NCBI RefSeq assembly: GCF_000972845.2 | Contig: NC_040027.1 | Location: 10,336,954-10,400,953, forward strand | DNA: 64,000 nt | Reading direction: 5' to 3' | Source: Larimichthys crocea | Lineage: Eukaryota; Chordata; Actinopteri; Sciaenidae | Shown here: positions 22,708 through 32,973 of the stretch, in pieces | How the letters are laid out: each line of letters starts with the position of its first letter | Numbering within the stretch: the stretch's first letter is position 1 | Notes under the pieces: model-generated | Told to the model about the DNA's origin: nothing | Seen by the model: only the letters and a program-made list of their open reading frames with translations | Databases searched by the model: none | Program-made: the position numbers and the translations under genes

Positions 22708-23235
22708 ACCACACCACCCACCCACTCTCTCCTCCACCCGCCAAAAAGCTTCTTATGAAGCTCTTTAATTATAGAAATCTATTTTTAATTTTTTGTTTGT
22801 GCATGCTCAGCTGTTTATTAACGCTGCAGCACGATTAAATCTAAATTATTATAATATTTTACATAAAAAAATTAATTACAAACAACGAGTCACTATGAAG
22901 CATTAAATATCCTGAACTCATCAAGCATTAATATAGCTGCAGGTGACAGGTTAATTATTTTTATTAAGCTATAATAAAGATAACACTATAAGCTATAATA
23001 ACAGGCTAATAATAATAATAATAATAATTATCATAACAATGGTATTTTTATTACGTCAGAAGTCGGTGTAGTTTCCAGGTTGGACAGTTTTAATATTCAC
23101 GAAGACAAACATGATTTTTTTTGTTTGTTTGTTTGTTTGTTTGTTGGAGCTCTGGAGGCCTCAGCGCTCTGACCCCTGCAGCCTGCAGGCGCGGAGACAT
23201 TCACAGTGTGTGTGACAGTGAAACGCCTCTGCAGC

Positions 23236-23275
23236 AGTGTGTGTGTGTGTGTGTGCGTGTGGTGTGTGTGCGCAG
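23236..23275. repeat. TG microsatellite, interrupted
   Basis: TG repeats of about 40 bases broken by CG and GG. Confidence 0.85.
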
Positions 23276-24575
23276 GTATGTGTAAATAGAAGGCGGTGGA
23301 AATCAAAAAGCTGAATATGTGACCTGTCATTTACAGTGTGGATGAGTTTTTAATGAGTCAGTGAGGCTAAAAGAAAAAAACCCTGCGCGTAAACGCTCCC
23401 CAGGGCCATCAGCTCATCAGCTCAGCTGAGTCAAGGCCGTAAAAACTAACGTAAACAATGCGCCGGTGGCTCCACCGGCTGCACGCTCCCAATAACCACT
23501 AATTACGCGCTGCTCGATGACAATAATAATAAAAACTAGATCACCGCTTCTAAACAAACGTCTTCGTGATGGATGCGACACTCAGGGGTCAGGAAGGAAA
23601 ATCCAGCCCCGGCTGAGAACCATTTTTCATTCTAAGGAGAAGACAGGAGGAGGTGACGGAGGTCAGTGGAGACGATGTCAACAATGCGCTTTAAAGGAAA
23701 AGGACGGCGAGAAGCCTGCAGCTAAAGCCCGTCACTGCCTTATCTGAACCCGCCCTGAGTGGGACTGCAGACCGCGGGCTGGTGGACCGGTGTGTTGTTG
23801 TGGAAGCTTTACAGGCCTTCAGCGTAAAAATGAACTCCCAGAGGAGAGAGGAGCTCCTCAGGCTGCCAGTACGCAGTGACAAGGCGCATTCAAAAGGCCT
23901 AATTAAGGAATTATTGAGTTATTGTGGTTGAAGTATCTTTAATACTCAGTTCAGGGTAAAATATACGACGCCTGAAGGCATCAGACATGTGGAGATGACT
24001 TTTCTCTTTTTTCCCTTTTACGGCTCCAGGTGTCTGCGGATTAACCGCAGTGTTCACACTGTGATGAGGAAGACTAGTGTCGACCTGATCGCCCTCATCG
24101 TGTGTTAAAGTCTGCCAGAGTATTTTTAGAGGAAAACTATCAGGTTGAAAAGCACCTGGAAACATCTGGGAGTCTCGGTGGATTCACACAGGAGACATTT
24201 TTTATAGTGAGGAGGAACTCTTTTCTTGCACAGACACTAATTTGGACTTTTAAAGACGCTTCTTTTTCTTTTAGGAGAAGATTTTTTTTATTTCAGGCAC
24301 AAACAGAAACTTTACGTTTGTTAGATTTCTGCAGCAGAAAACGTGAATGAAAATAAATAATAATAAAAAAAACACGCATGTTTTTAGGTCCAAAACTGTG
24401 AAGAAAAATCCAGAATCTGAAAATATCTTTTTTTTAAAATGCGTAAAAATCAAAACCCCACACGCAGATTCATCCCCTGAATATTGGATTACACGCTGGA
24501 GGCGTTTAGCTTTAAATACAGAAAATGTGTGGCCGCTTAAAACTAATATGTGACTCACACACACTCTTCTGTCTG

Positions 24576-24578
<3 letters not shown>

Positions 24579-24616
<38 letters not shown>

Positions 24617-24627
24617 TGTGTGTGTGT
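24579..24627. repeat. TG microsatellite
   Basis: About 49 bases of TG with a single TA interruption. Confidence 0.9.
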
Positions 24628-25469
24628 TCAGTGTCTCAGTGGAGCTGAATCCCTTCAAGCAGAAGCTGCTCGGGATCTTCGCTCGGTGTTTTTTCAGTTC
24701 ATGTTGGTTTTTATTGTTCAATGAAACCTGCTGAAGTCGCGCTGAGCTCGATCCTTGATCCAGTCTCAGACTAATTAAAATCCTCAGTCTGTCATTTAAG
24801 CGCGAGTCTAATGAAATGTTAAACAACAATTTCACGGCGCGTCACTGACGCTGCTGCTCTGTGGTTTAAAGACAAATCTAAATAAATCTACAGCCTGGAT
24901 TATTACAACTCACAGTTTCATTCATGTTTCAGTCAGATTTATTTCTTTAGGATTATTCAAAATGTCTAAAAAAAATACTAATTTTATATTCTGCTATTTT
25001 TAATAGAGCACTATATTCAGTGATTGAGGCCTAAATGATGCAAACATGACTAGGTGAGGCTCTCCAGCAAGCCTAAATAATAATTTCTCTTTCATTAATA
25101 AGATAAAATATGAATAATAATTTAGTTTTCTTCGTTTTTATGACAAACTGCTCACAGAATTTTAAAAAGTCACTTTGCATTTGCAGCATTTTCTCCTGAT
25201 TGTTCGTTAGAGACAGAAAAACTCTGACTTCTTATCTCAGGAGGATTTCTGGACTCTGAGGCCTCATGAGACTGAACGAAGCGTTCAAGCTTCTTAATCT
25301 GCTCGAAATGTTTGTCTAGCTGCATTATTTATTATTTCTTTACATTCATGAATCCGGACCAGCTTCACCTTCTTTCAGTGCCAACTGAAAAAAACAAAAA
25401 TCTGATCACAAGACTTGTCTAATTGTTGTTGAAGCGGGTGCGCGCTGCACCTGCGAGACGCTTCAGGCT

Positions 25470-25471
<2 letters not shown>

Positions 25472-25527
<56 letters not shown>
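25472..25527. repeat. TG microsatellite
   Basis: An uninterrupted 56-base TG run. Confidence 0.95.
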
Positions 25528-25533
<6 letters not shown>

Positions 25534-25773
25534 CCTCTCCGCGCGCTTTCAGGGGCCCAAACAACCTCAGAGACCACATCTGTTTCCAATCCCGAGTGCG
25601 CACAGACGCAGCGCTGTCCAGGACGATCACAGAGACTTTTAAATGTCCTGTAGGTGTTGTTCCCATAAAAACACACAGAGGCGACCCCTCCACCCTCCAT
25701 CCTCCACCCTCCTCAGACCGCTCAATGACTCCTGCAGGCTGTTTGTCAAAACCGCTCGACCCCGAAATGAAGC

Positions 25774-26138
25774 CAGTGACGGAGAGTAACTAAGTACATT
25801 TACTCAAGTATTAACTAGAATATGAAGTTTTTCATCTCAGCTGCAAATGCTGCGTTTCTGACTCCATTATTTCGCTATTTTGCAGATTTCATATCACATC
25901 AGATAAATATGACGCATTGATTCGGATTATGAACAACTCAACTAAATATAGAAGAAATGAGCTTAAACTTTAATGAAGCAGTCATAATAATCAGATATTA
26001 AAATGTATAATAAACGCTCTGGGCTGATATTTCAATATTCACTTGAAATTCAGGACTTTGACTTGGAGTTTGGAATATTTTTATCATGTTGTTGCTCTTT
26101 TCACTTCGGTTAAGGACCTAATGCTTCTTCCACCAATA
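25774..26138 (+). repeat. degraded interspersed repeat, TACTT-rich fish family (copy D)
   Basis: Begins CAGTGACGGAGAGTAACTAA then GTACATTTACTCAAGTATTA, the classic left end of this family, and ends AATGCTTCTTCCACCAATA. Its interior is diverged. Confidence 0.65.
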
Positions 26139-26646
26139 CAAACACAGCCAGCTAGAGGAGAACTGTGCAGAATCTGACCGATAATAGGCTCAGGAGACGT
26201 TATTAAATATAATGAACGACATTTATTACAAAGCCTACATGTGTATTATATTCCTTTAATAATCCAGGAGGATGTGAGGCAGATTCAATAACGTGTTTTT
26301 TAGCACGCATCTTAATCAGAGCCTCGGGTTTATTTCTGCAACAACAAGCGAGGAAAATGTTTAAAGATGAGTTAGAGTCCATGTCATCCTGCAGGATGTG
26401 GAACCACTATCATCAGGACCAGAGCAGGTCCGGATCCAGGCAGGCTTTGAAAATCTGGAGCCAGTCTGGACAGACAAGAGGCGTTTGAGAGAGAGAGCGG
26501 GACTCTGGGGCTCCGGGCCCGGGGAAAAACGCACTTCCTGCCGAATAAAAAGAGCGCAGTGTGCTCGCAAATAAAAAACCCTGGAAAGCCAGAGGAGCGA
26601 GAGGAACGACAGGAGCGGAGCCAGCCGACCTCTGCACAACCTGAGC

Positions 26647-26648
<2 letters not shown>

Positions 26649-26718
<70 letters not shown>
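26649..26718. repeat. long CA microsatellite
   Basis: A pure 70-base CA run, the longest in the window, about 230 bases beyond the inferred 3' end of gmds. Confidence 0.95.
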
Positions 26719-26721
<3 letters not shown>

Positions 26722-26929
26722 CTGCATTTAAACCTAAAGGAGGATTTGCTGCTTGAATATCTCACGCTCTCACTGGCAGGCCTGAAAAGGGAAAACACAC
26801 ACAAACAACAACAACAAAAACACACAAAAACACACACAACCTTCAACAGCCTGATCCTAATATTTCCATGAACACACTCCATCTTCATCACAGTCATCAT
26901 CAGAAAACAAAAACACGAGGACAACGTGT

Positions 26930-27421
26930 AAAAAGATCTTTTTTTTTTTTATTGTACCAAATTTCTTTTTTAATTTGTTCATTAATTGTCATTAATAAAC
27001 CCGTTGATTCATATTTTCCAGTAAAAGATAGAATCTTAATCCTTCTTATATATTCATATAGTCTGCCATTCTGAAAGAAAAACAAAAAAAACAAAATCTA
27101 AAAAATCAACGCTGAAAAGAAACAAACACAAATATAAATAAACCCATAAAACTTGCCATCTCTATAAATTATGACATGATCGGTGTTGTAATATAAAAGG
27201 CATCTCTGCTATGTGATAACAGAACAAATCAAAGTGGCGTGGCGCTCAGAATAGACACGAGACACAAAAAGGCAAAAAACAGTTTAACCACTGAAACAAA
27301 AAGAAGAAGAAGAAGAAAAGGACGCAAGTACTTCATTTGGGAAAAGTCAGAAAGGTAAAAAAAATACGACGTGTTCCTTCCACTGCTGGTCCCCGTGGCA
27401 GAACAAAAGGAGTGTTTGGCC
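26930..27421 (-). other. gmds 3' untranslated region (inferred)
   Basis: AT-rich sequence with a TTC/GAA trinucleotide run (27301-27316) between the gmds stop codon and the candidate polyadenylation signal. Confidence 0.5.
26948..26953 (-). promoter_or_regulatory. polyadenylation signal of gmds
   Basis: AATAAA on the minus strand, about 470 bases downstream of the gmds stop, followed in transcript direction by A-rich and GT-containing sequence. It is the best match between the stop and the CA repeat. Confidence 0.45.
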
Positions 27422-27484
27422 TCAAGCGTTTGGGTTTTTCTTCATGAGCTCGATGTCGGATTCCAGCATCTCCTTCACCAGCTC
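27422..27484 (-). CDS. gmds: GDP-mannose 4,6-dehydratase, last coding exon
   Basis: Sixty-three bases encode the final 20 residues, ELVKEMLESDIELMKKNPNA, then TGA. This matches the human GMDS C-terminus ELVREMVHADVELMRTNPNA. The acceptor is CTGCAG|GAG and the junction is phase 0. The segment forms the terminal helix of the extended short-chain dehydrogenase fold. Human GMDS also ends NPNA, so the terminus is intact. Confidence 0.95.
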   Translation of the reverse strand, partial: ELVKEMLESDIELMKKNPNA

Positions 27485-28445
27485 CTGCAGAGGGACACAA
27501 GTCAGCGTTTCACTTCAGGAATGTTAAGACTCATCTTCAGAGAATAAATCTCAGCAGAGACACAGAGTGTGACTCAAATGTTTTGTCTTTATGCATTCAC
27601 GTCGTGCTTTTTTTAGTTTGGCCTGCTGTTAGTGAAGACGCCTGCTCCTTTTTGAAACACAGTGTGAGCTTTATCTGATGAATACATGAGTTTATTATAA
27701 TTAAGGCTGGATACTGAAGCTTCAGAGATTTTTATGCAATGACCAAAATGCACAAAATATCCAAAAAACTCAAAGGCCATTCATCATTTAAGTCATAATT
27801 CCTCAATTTTACACTGAATTTTATTCATGGAAAGTTTCCGTCTGAGAATTTTGGATGTTTTTTTATTAAACGAAAATAGTTTTTTATAGAAAACTGTTTA
27901 CATTTGTCATGAAATTATTATTTTGGTATCAAAACTAAAGCGTATTAACCCAAAAGATTAGTAAATGATCATATCATGTCATTGTTTGACTAAACTCTGC
28001 TGTCCATATTAATACTCACAGGTTAAATATAACATGTTTATTTGCTTGCTTTACATCCGTTTTATTCTTTACACGTGGCTTTGCATTCCTTTTCCATATC
28101 TCGAGATAAACTGGAAACATATTCTCTTGTGTTTTTATTATTTTTCACTAAACTCCACCATGAAGTTCTGCTTATAAATGTTTCCGATAAAGGAGACTAT
28201 TTCATATTCCATCCCACGTAACATAAAGCAGGTTCACGTCAGGCTTTACAGTGTGACCCCGCCCTGCTCCTACATATGTAAATACAGACACTTCTGCTTT
28301 TCTATCGCAGCCACAGATCCTTCAAAAATATTTTGTTTTGGTATTTCTTCCTCCGTCACATCGTTCCATGTCTGTACTTGTGTGGTGATGCATTCTTACC
28401 AATATCATTAATTGATTTGAACCCGACCGGACGTGTGATACGCAC
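27485..28445 (-). other. gmds last intron
   Basis: A 961-base AT-rich intron with donor GTGCGT after ...VTFE and acceptor CTGCAG. No coding sequence or named repeat is seen in it. Confidence 0.9.
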
Positions 28446-28514
28446 CTCAAATGTCACCTTTGGCTTCCAGCCCAGCTGCTCGTATGCTTTGGTGCTGTCA
28501 CCCTGTAGGTAGTC
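28446..28514 (-). CDS. gmds: GDP-mannose 4,6-dehydratase, penultimate coding exon
   Basis: Sixty-nine bases in phase 0 encode DYLQGDSTKAYEQLGW then KPKVTFE. This corresponds to human DFLQGDCSKAKQKLNW then KPRVAFD. The acceptor is CTGACAG|GAC and the donor GAG|GTGCG. The motif GD.(S/T)KA..LGWKP is the conserved extended-SDR C-terminal signature in which the substrate-domain helix packs. It is separated from the preceding exon by more than 34 kb. Confidence 0.95.
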
Positions 28515-28649
28515 CTGTCAGAGAGAGGAATAAATAATCTGTCATGTCTGATCTGATGTGTCGTCCTCGTATAGAGACATATTGGATTTAACTCAATGTC
28601 CAAACTCCTTCAACAGGATGCAAGGGATGGAGGGTGATGATTACTCACA

Positions 28650-28651
<2 letters not shown>

Positions 28652-28690
<39 letters not shown>
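28652..28690. repeat. CA microsatellite
   Basis: A 39-base CA run in the big gmds intron, near its 3' splice site. Confidence 0.9.
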
Positions 28691-28693
<3 letters not shown>

Positions 28694-29323
28694 CTATCTC
28701 CTCTCTCGGGGAAAGGGGGAGGTCACAGAGTCTCGCCGGCCATCAATCCCCGCTTTCTGCTCCCCACCACCGGTCTGTCCAGACAGCCCGCGTCGGTGCC
28801 AGAGGATGATGAATTGTGGGACTCTGGTGGTGTAACCCCTCCTCCCCCCCCAAAACCCAGGACCCCCCCTCAACCCCTCACTCATTTCCCCCCCTGTTGT
28901 GTTTTGCACCGGGTTCAAGATCCAGCGAGACCCTGCCCGAGACCACCAAAGAGACAGAAAAAAAAAAAAAAAAAAGCCTTTTCCCTGCACGTCGTCTTTG
29001 TGAAGCTCTCTGTTCTCGCTCTGATTTCTAGTCATCGACTCTAAGTTTGCATCAGAAACACACATGCTGGCCTCGAGAGGCCTAATAAAATTTTGTGGTG
29101 AAACCTGACACTGAAGAATCTCCTTTTTTTTTTCTTTCTTCTCCCAATTAACCAGAACTATACGTTTCTTAATCCTGCAGCTAATTCCAGATAAATGACT
29201 GAAATTCTTGGGAGTTGAAAAGTGAACAGAGACGTCTGTTTTTCTTGATTTAACAGTCATGGCTTTTGGTGCTTTCCCCTTTCATGCTTTGTTGTTTTTT
29301 TTTTTCCACGGCATTATATGCAC

Positions 29324-29506
29324 AATATGGCCAAAAGTATGTGGACACCCGAACATTTCACTCACGTGTGACTGCTGGGCATCTCATTCCAAAACAAACA
29401 TGGGCATTGATTGCTGCTATATTAGCCCACAGTCTTCTGGGAAAGTTTTTCCATAATGTTTTGGAACTCGGATGCAGGAGCTTCAACCACAAGAGCGTTA
29501 AAGTTC
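29324..29506 (-). mobile_element. Tc1-like element fragment (outer end)
   Basis: Starts ATATGGCCAAAAGTATGTGG then ACACC, followed by TCTTCTGGGAAAGTTTTTCC and CAACCACAAGAGCGTTAAAG. Landmarks and order match a common fish Tc1/mariner element (recalled), whose transposase is coded on this minus strand. The matching inner part resumes at 30562, so about 1.05 kb of unrelated sequence separates the two pieces. Confidence 0.55.
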
Positions 29507-29904
29507 ATTTATAGTCTGGTGTGAAGATACGGAGCCTAGGCATGTAGCTGCTGTCGCTAAAATCCAGCTGAAGTACCCACCCTGAAAAATTGAACTATAC
29601 ACTGCAGAGATACACGGAGAGCATTGCTGCCAACGCTCCCGATATTCCCAGGTCGTCTCCCAGGGTCACCATTCTTGCTCCTGATTTTTGGCTGATTTTC
29701 ACACTTTCCATCTGCTGTTTTTGTTCACAGCAGTTTCTGGCACTGTACAACGCAAATAAACTCTAAGACAGCTATAAAAGTTTCCTGATGACAGACGACA
29801 ATTGCACCAAAAGTCATTTTGTGGCATGCCCATGACGCAGAAGAGAACTGCTTATGCTTCATAGTACATATTATTTTGTCATTTTTATATTGTTGTCCAT
29901 CACA

Positions 29905-30062
29905 AGCTGGTTTCTGCTTCTTAAAGGAAGTTTTTTTCCTTGCCACTGTCACCAGGTGCTTGCTCATGGTGGGAAGTGTTGGGTCTCCAACCACCGATTA
30001 TACAGAGTACGACCTAGACCTGCTATGTATGACATTTGGTATTGCATAAATTAAACTGAACT
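29905..30062 (+). mobile_element. LINE-like 3' tail
   Basis: Contains CTTAAAGGAAGTTTTTTTCC then TTGCCACTGTCACCAGGTGC and TTGCTCATGGTGGG, and ends TAAATTAAACTGAACT. This is the order of a very widespread teleost LINE 3' tail (GGGAGTTTTTCCTT, CCACTGTCGCCAAGTGCTTG, AATTGAATTG) recalled from memory. It lies between the two pieces of the Tc1-like element and is probably a 5'-truncated insertion. The exact LINE clade (L2/Maui-like suspected) is not certain. Confidence 0.6.
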
Positions 30063-30561
30063 CTTCCACAGATCCCCCACCTTGCCTTCAAAATCCTCTC
30101 CATTTTTGAGGTCTCAACGTTGGCAAGTACAATGTAGACTGGAAGAACTGTGGTCAGCCCGGACTGCTCGTGTTTTCTCCTACAACTTTCTGATGCTTGT
30201 AGAGATTATTGGGCGCAATGACAAACAAGAAGCAAGTTTAAAAAAAAGAAAAAAAGCACAGTTATCTTTGACTTTTTCAGTAACACACATCTAGCGAAGA
30301 ACCGCAAATGTTCTGCACGCTGCGATCGTCAATCTCCATTATGGTGAATTAAAAAATGTAAACACGGCAACAGTGTGGAATTGTCTCGTGTTCGCTTATA
30401 TCACTAAGTGTAATATAATGACATAATGTAAACACAGTTACTGTGGGGGATATAATTTAAACTTGACACGGCCTGGTCACAGCCAATACATCTGCCCGGT
30501 GTTTTAGTGATACCATCAACAGGCGAAATCTGATGCCAAAGTATAAATAAAAAAAACCCCA

Positions 30562-30688
30562 GATCAGCCCAAATGTGTTGGATTGGATTAAGGTGAAGAT
30601 TCTGTGCAGACCAGTTAAGTTCTTTCACACCAAACTGGGAAAACCATTTATGGACCTGACTCTGTGCATTGTTACGTTGAAACACAAA
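30562..30688 (-). pseudogene. Tc1/mariner transposase remnant
   Basis: The minus strand encodes VHKWFSQFGVKELNWSAQ and NLHLNPIQHIWADLG, clearly the Tc1 transposase region normally read as a KWF..(I/F)GVEELDWPAQ block then SPDLNPIEHLWDELE. Two catalytic positions of the DDE triad are changed: the usual HDNA is RNNA (D to N) and NPIEH is NPIQH (E to Q). The remnant is therefore inactive. Only about 42 residues are recognisable. Confidence 0.7.
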
Positions 30689-30726
30689 GACACAAGCAGA
30701 TGAGAGGAATCATCACTTGTGTGGAC

Positions 30727-31052
30727 CTGTGCCAAAAACAGACACAGAAAGTCGTCATCATTACTTCAGATTAATGTAGCAAAGTTTCACCGCACGAAAC
30801 GTGACGGCTGCTTTCAAAACTGCAGACTAGTCCACGATTTTGTGACTCCACCGCTGGTAAACATCCATCATTAACAGACCTCGATATGGTAAATCGGACT
30901 CAGCTCTGGAACTCAATAGTTTTTTTAGTGCCAACCAAATTTCGAAAGTTGGCATTCAAGTCGACAGATGCTTACTTCTGTTTTTTTTGTTTATTTTTAT
31001 TTTGGATGAGATATTATTTTAGATTAAATTTTATTCCTGAAAAGTTTTTGTG
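30727..31052 (+). repeat. dispersed direct repeat, unit 1
   Basis: Shares a collinear series of blocks with 32681-32973: GTCGTCATCATTACTTC, AATGTAGCAAAGTTTC, GACTCCACCGCTGGTAAACA, AAAGTTGGCATTCAAG and ATATTATTTTAGATTAAATT. The spacing between blocks is similar. No terminal repeats or coding sequence are seen. Confidence 0.65.
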
Positions 31053-31624
31053 TTCATCACAAAGGGAGTACTGGAATTCTGATGTATTAAAATTTAATTA
31101 ACTGGATCAGGACGCTTCGATCAAACCATGAAAAAACAGTCCAAGATCAGAACTACACATGCAACCGCACTGTAAAAAGAAAGCAGTGTGAACCTTAGAA
31201 AAAAAAAAGTCTTTTGTGGGTGATCTTATTACAGAGGAACGTCTCTGCAGCACGGGCATAGTTCAGCCTTTTTGGAGAGCAGGGACCCACATCTCGGAGA
31301 GGCTCGACGGGGCTTAATCACACTCTCCTGATTACGCACAAAAGGCAAGAACACTGAACACACACCGAGAGGACAAGCACGGGCTGATTCGGTTTGTGAC
31401 TACCGCTCAGTTCGAGAACGCGGTTCAATTCCAGGTGAGCGGTCGTTTTTATTTTTAACTTTCACGTGGTGTACATGCAGCCCGGCAGATGAAAGCTACA
31501 GCCCATTTTCTCCTCCGTCTGCAACAGCAGGACAAACAGCTCTTTCTCATGTGAGCAGCTCTGTACATTACTCACGTCCATTTTTGGCTCTGAAGCCATA
31601 ACTGGAAACAGTTTCAGACTAATT

Positions 31625-31760
31625 ACCTACAGCAATGAGACATAATTTATCATGGGGCTGAATGTAATTATTATAGGGTGACTTACTCCACAATTATATT
31701 AAATAATCCACTTGCTTCATAATTATATTGATTAAGGTTTGTAATGGAGAACATTTTGTA
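31625..31760. promoter_or_regulatory. candidate non-coding regulatory block
   Basis: A repeat-free stretch dense in homeodomain-type cores: ATAATTTATC, GTAATTATTATAG, CAATTATATTAAATAATC and CATAATTATATTGATTAAGG. It resembles the texture of conserved vertebrate enhancers, but no alignment was possible here, so this is an inference. Confidence 0.25.
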
Positions 31761-32680
31761 GCTGGCATAAAAGAAACATCAACCGGTCTCGTCACGAAAC
31801 GCTGGTCTCGAGTCACGTGTTGCAGATAATACATTTTTGGTTGAAACTAAACCTGGTGTAAGATTTGTGTGACCCACGCTGTCTGTGTCCCTCGCTGATT
31901 GGTTGCTAAATACCAGAAGGGCGGGTCTTATCTGATATCAGCCTCTCAGAGGCCGATGCCAAAAAAAGGGAAGGAAAACAAAAGGCAGGGAATGCTGCAG
32001 AGGAGTGGGAAAAAAGTGGCCTTTTGTTTTATCTGAGCATGTAACTCAAATAAGGAGAAATGAACTCCGGGCTGTGGCGTAGCGTCTCGCTGATGTAATG
32101 CAAAAAGGACGACGGCGAACCGAGGGCTCAGGTGAGACCTTAACCTGACCTGTCTTGCTATGGCAACAACAGCCGAGTGCTCTTAATATTTGCCGTGACC
32201 TCTAACTACCTGCTGGAAGTAGGTGTCATCCATCTTTCGTTCACTTCAGCTGAAGCCAGAGCGGCCTGACAAATTGAAGAATGTGTTTCCTGTTTCCAGC
32301 TGAGCTCCGGTTGGCTGCGGCTCGCTCCGCTGCCCAACTCTAACCAGCCAGTTTGCATATGCGACCAACACAAACAGCGTTGTCTTGATACATCTTGTGT
32401 TCGGAGATGGAGAACTCATTATTCTGACCGTGTGTCATCACCCTGTACTAGATTACATGGCCAGACTGAATTGGTCTCATATATTGTCTGCAGTCTGTGA
32501 TCGCTGTGCTCAGTATTTATTTATTACCCACGCTGGAGCCATTTTCATTTCACTGAAGGTAGATGAAACAGTACCTCGAAGGAAGACGCCAATCTTTTTT
32601 TATACTACATTGGGTGTCTGCACAGATTTATCCACACCAACACGGGCGGATGACAACATTTGTACCACGAGGATCCACTT

Positions 32681-32973
32681 TGCCAAAACGGGCAGAAAAT
32701 CGTCATTATTGCGAATTATGAATGTAGCAAAGTTTCTCTGCTTTTAAAACTAAACCATTGCATGTTTTTCCGACTCCATCACCGGTAAAAATCCGTCACT
32801 GACCTCAGCGCAGGAAATCAGGCTCAGCCCTGAACCCCATCACTTTTGCAGTGTCAAGCAAACTGTTAAATATTGAAAGTTGGCGTTCAAGCTGACACCA
32901 GAAGTCTCAGTTTTGTTTTTTATTCTTGATCTGATATTATTTTAGATTAAATTTGATTTGTGCAAAGTTCTTG
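32681..32973 (+). repeat. dispersed direct repeat, unit 2
   Basis: Collinear with 30727-31052. Blocks here read ATCGTCATTATTGCG, AATGTAGCAAAGTTTC, GACTCCATCACCGGTAAAAA, AAAGTTGGCGTTCAAG and ATATTATTTTAGATTAAATT. The two units lie about 1.6 kb apart in the same orientation. Confidence 0.65.

Larger units (their letters stand above)
21831..26930. other. foxc1-gmds convergent intergenic region
   Basis: No gene is supported. It contains five CA/TG microsatellites, a CAG run at 22180-22200, AAT repeats near 23011-23033, a TTTG tetranucleotide run at 23122-23144 and one degraded interspersed repeat. The longer ORFs here (for example 22281-22721 and 26361-26924) run through CA repeats and are not genes. 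Confidence 0.5.

Noticed and set aside
22281..22721. 146-codon minus-strand ORF with poly-Cys/Val N-terminus
   Set aside because: The N-terminal part is a translated CA repeat; the rest is AT-rich intergenic sequence.
26361..26924. 187-codon minus-strand ORF near the gmds 3' end
   Set aside because: It is mainly a translation of the 70-base CA repeat and low-complexity flanks. No family match.
31395..31445. tRNA-like sequence with GGTTCAATTCC B-box
   Set aside because: The T-stem does not pair well, and no matching acceptor stem or A-box could be drawn. Probably chance or an old SINE trace.
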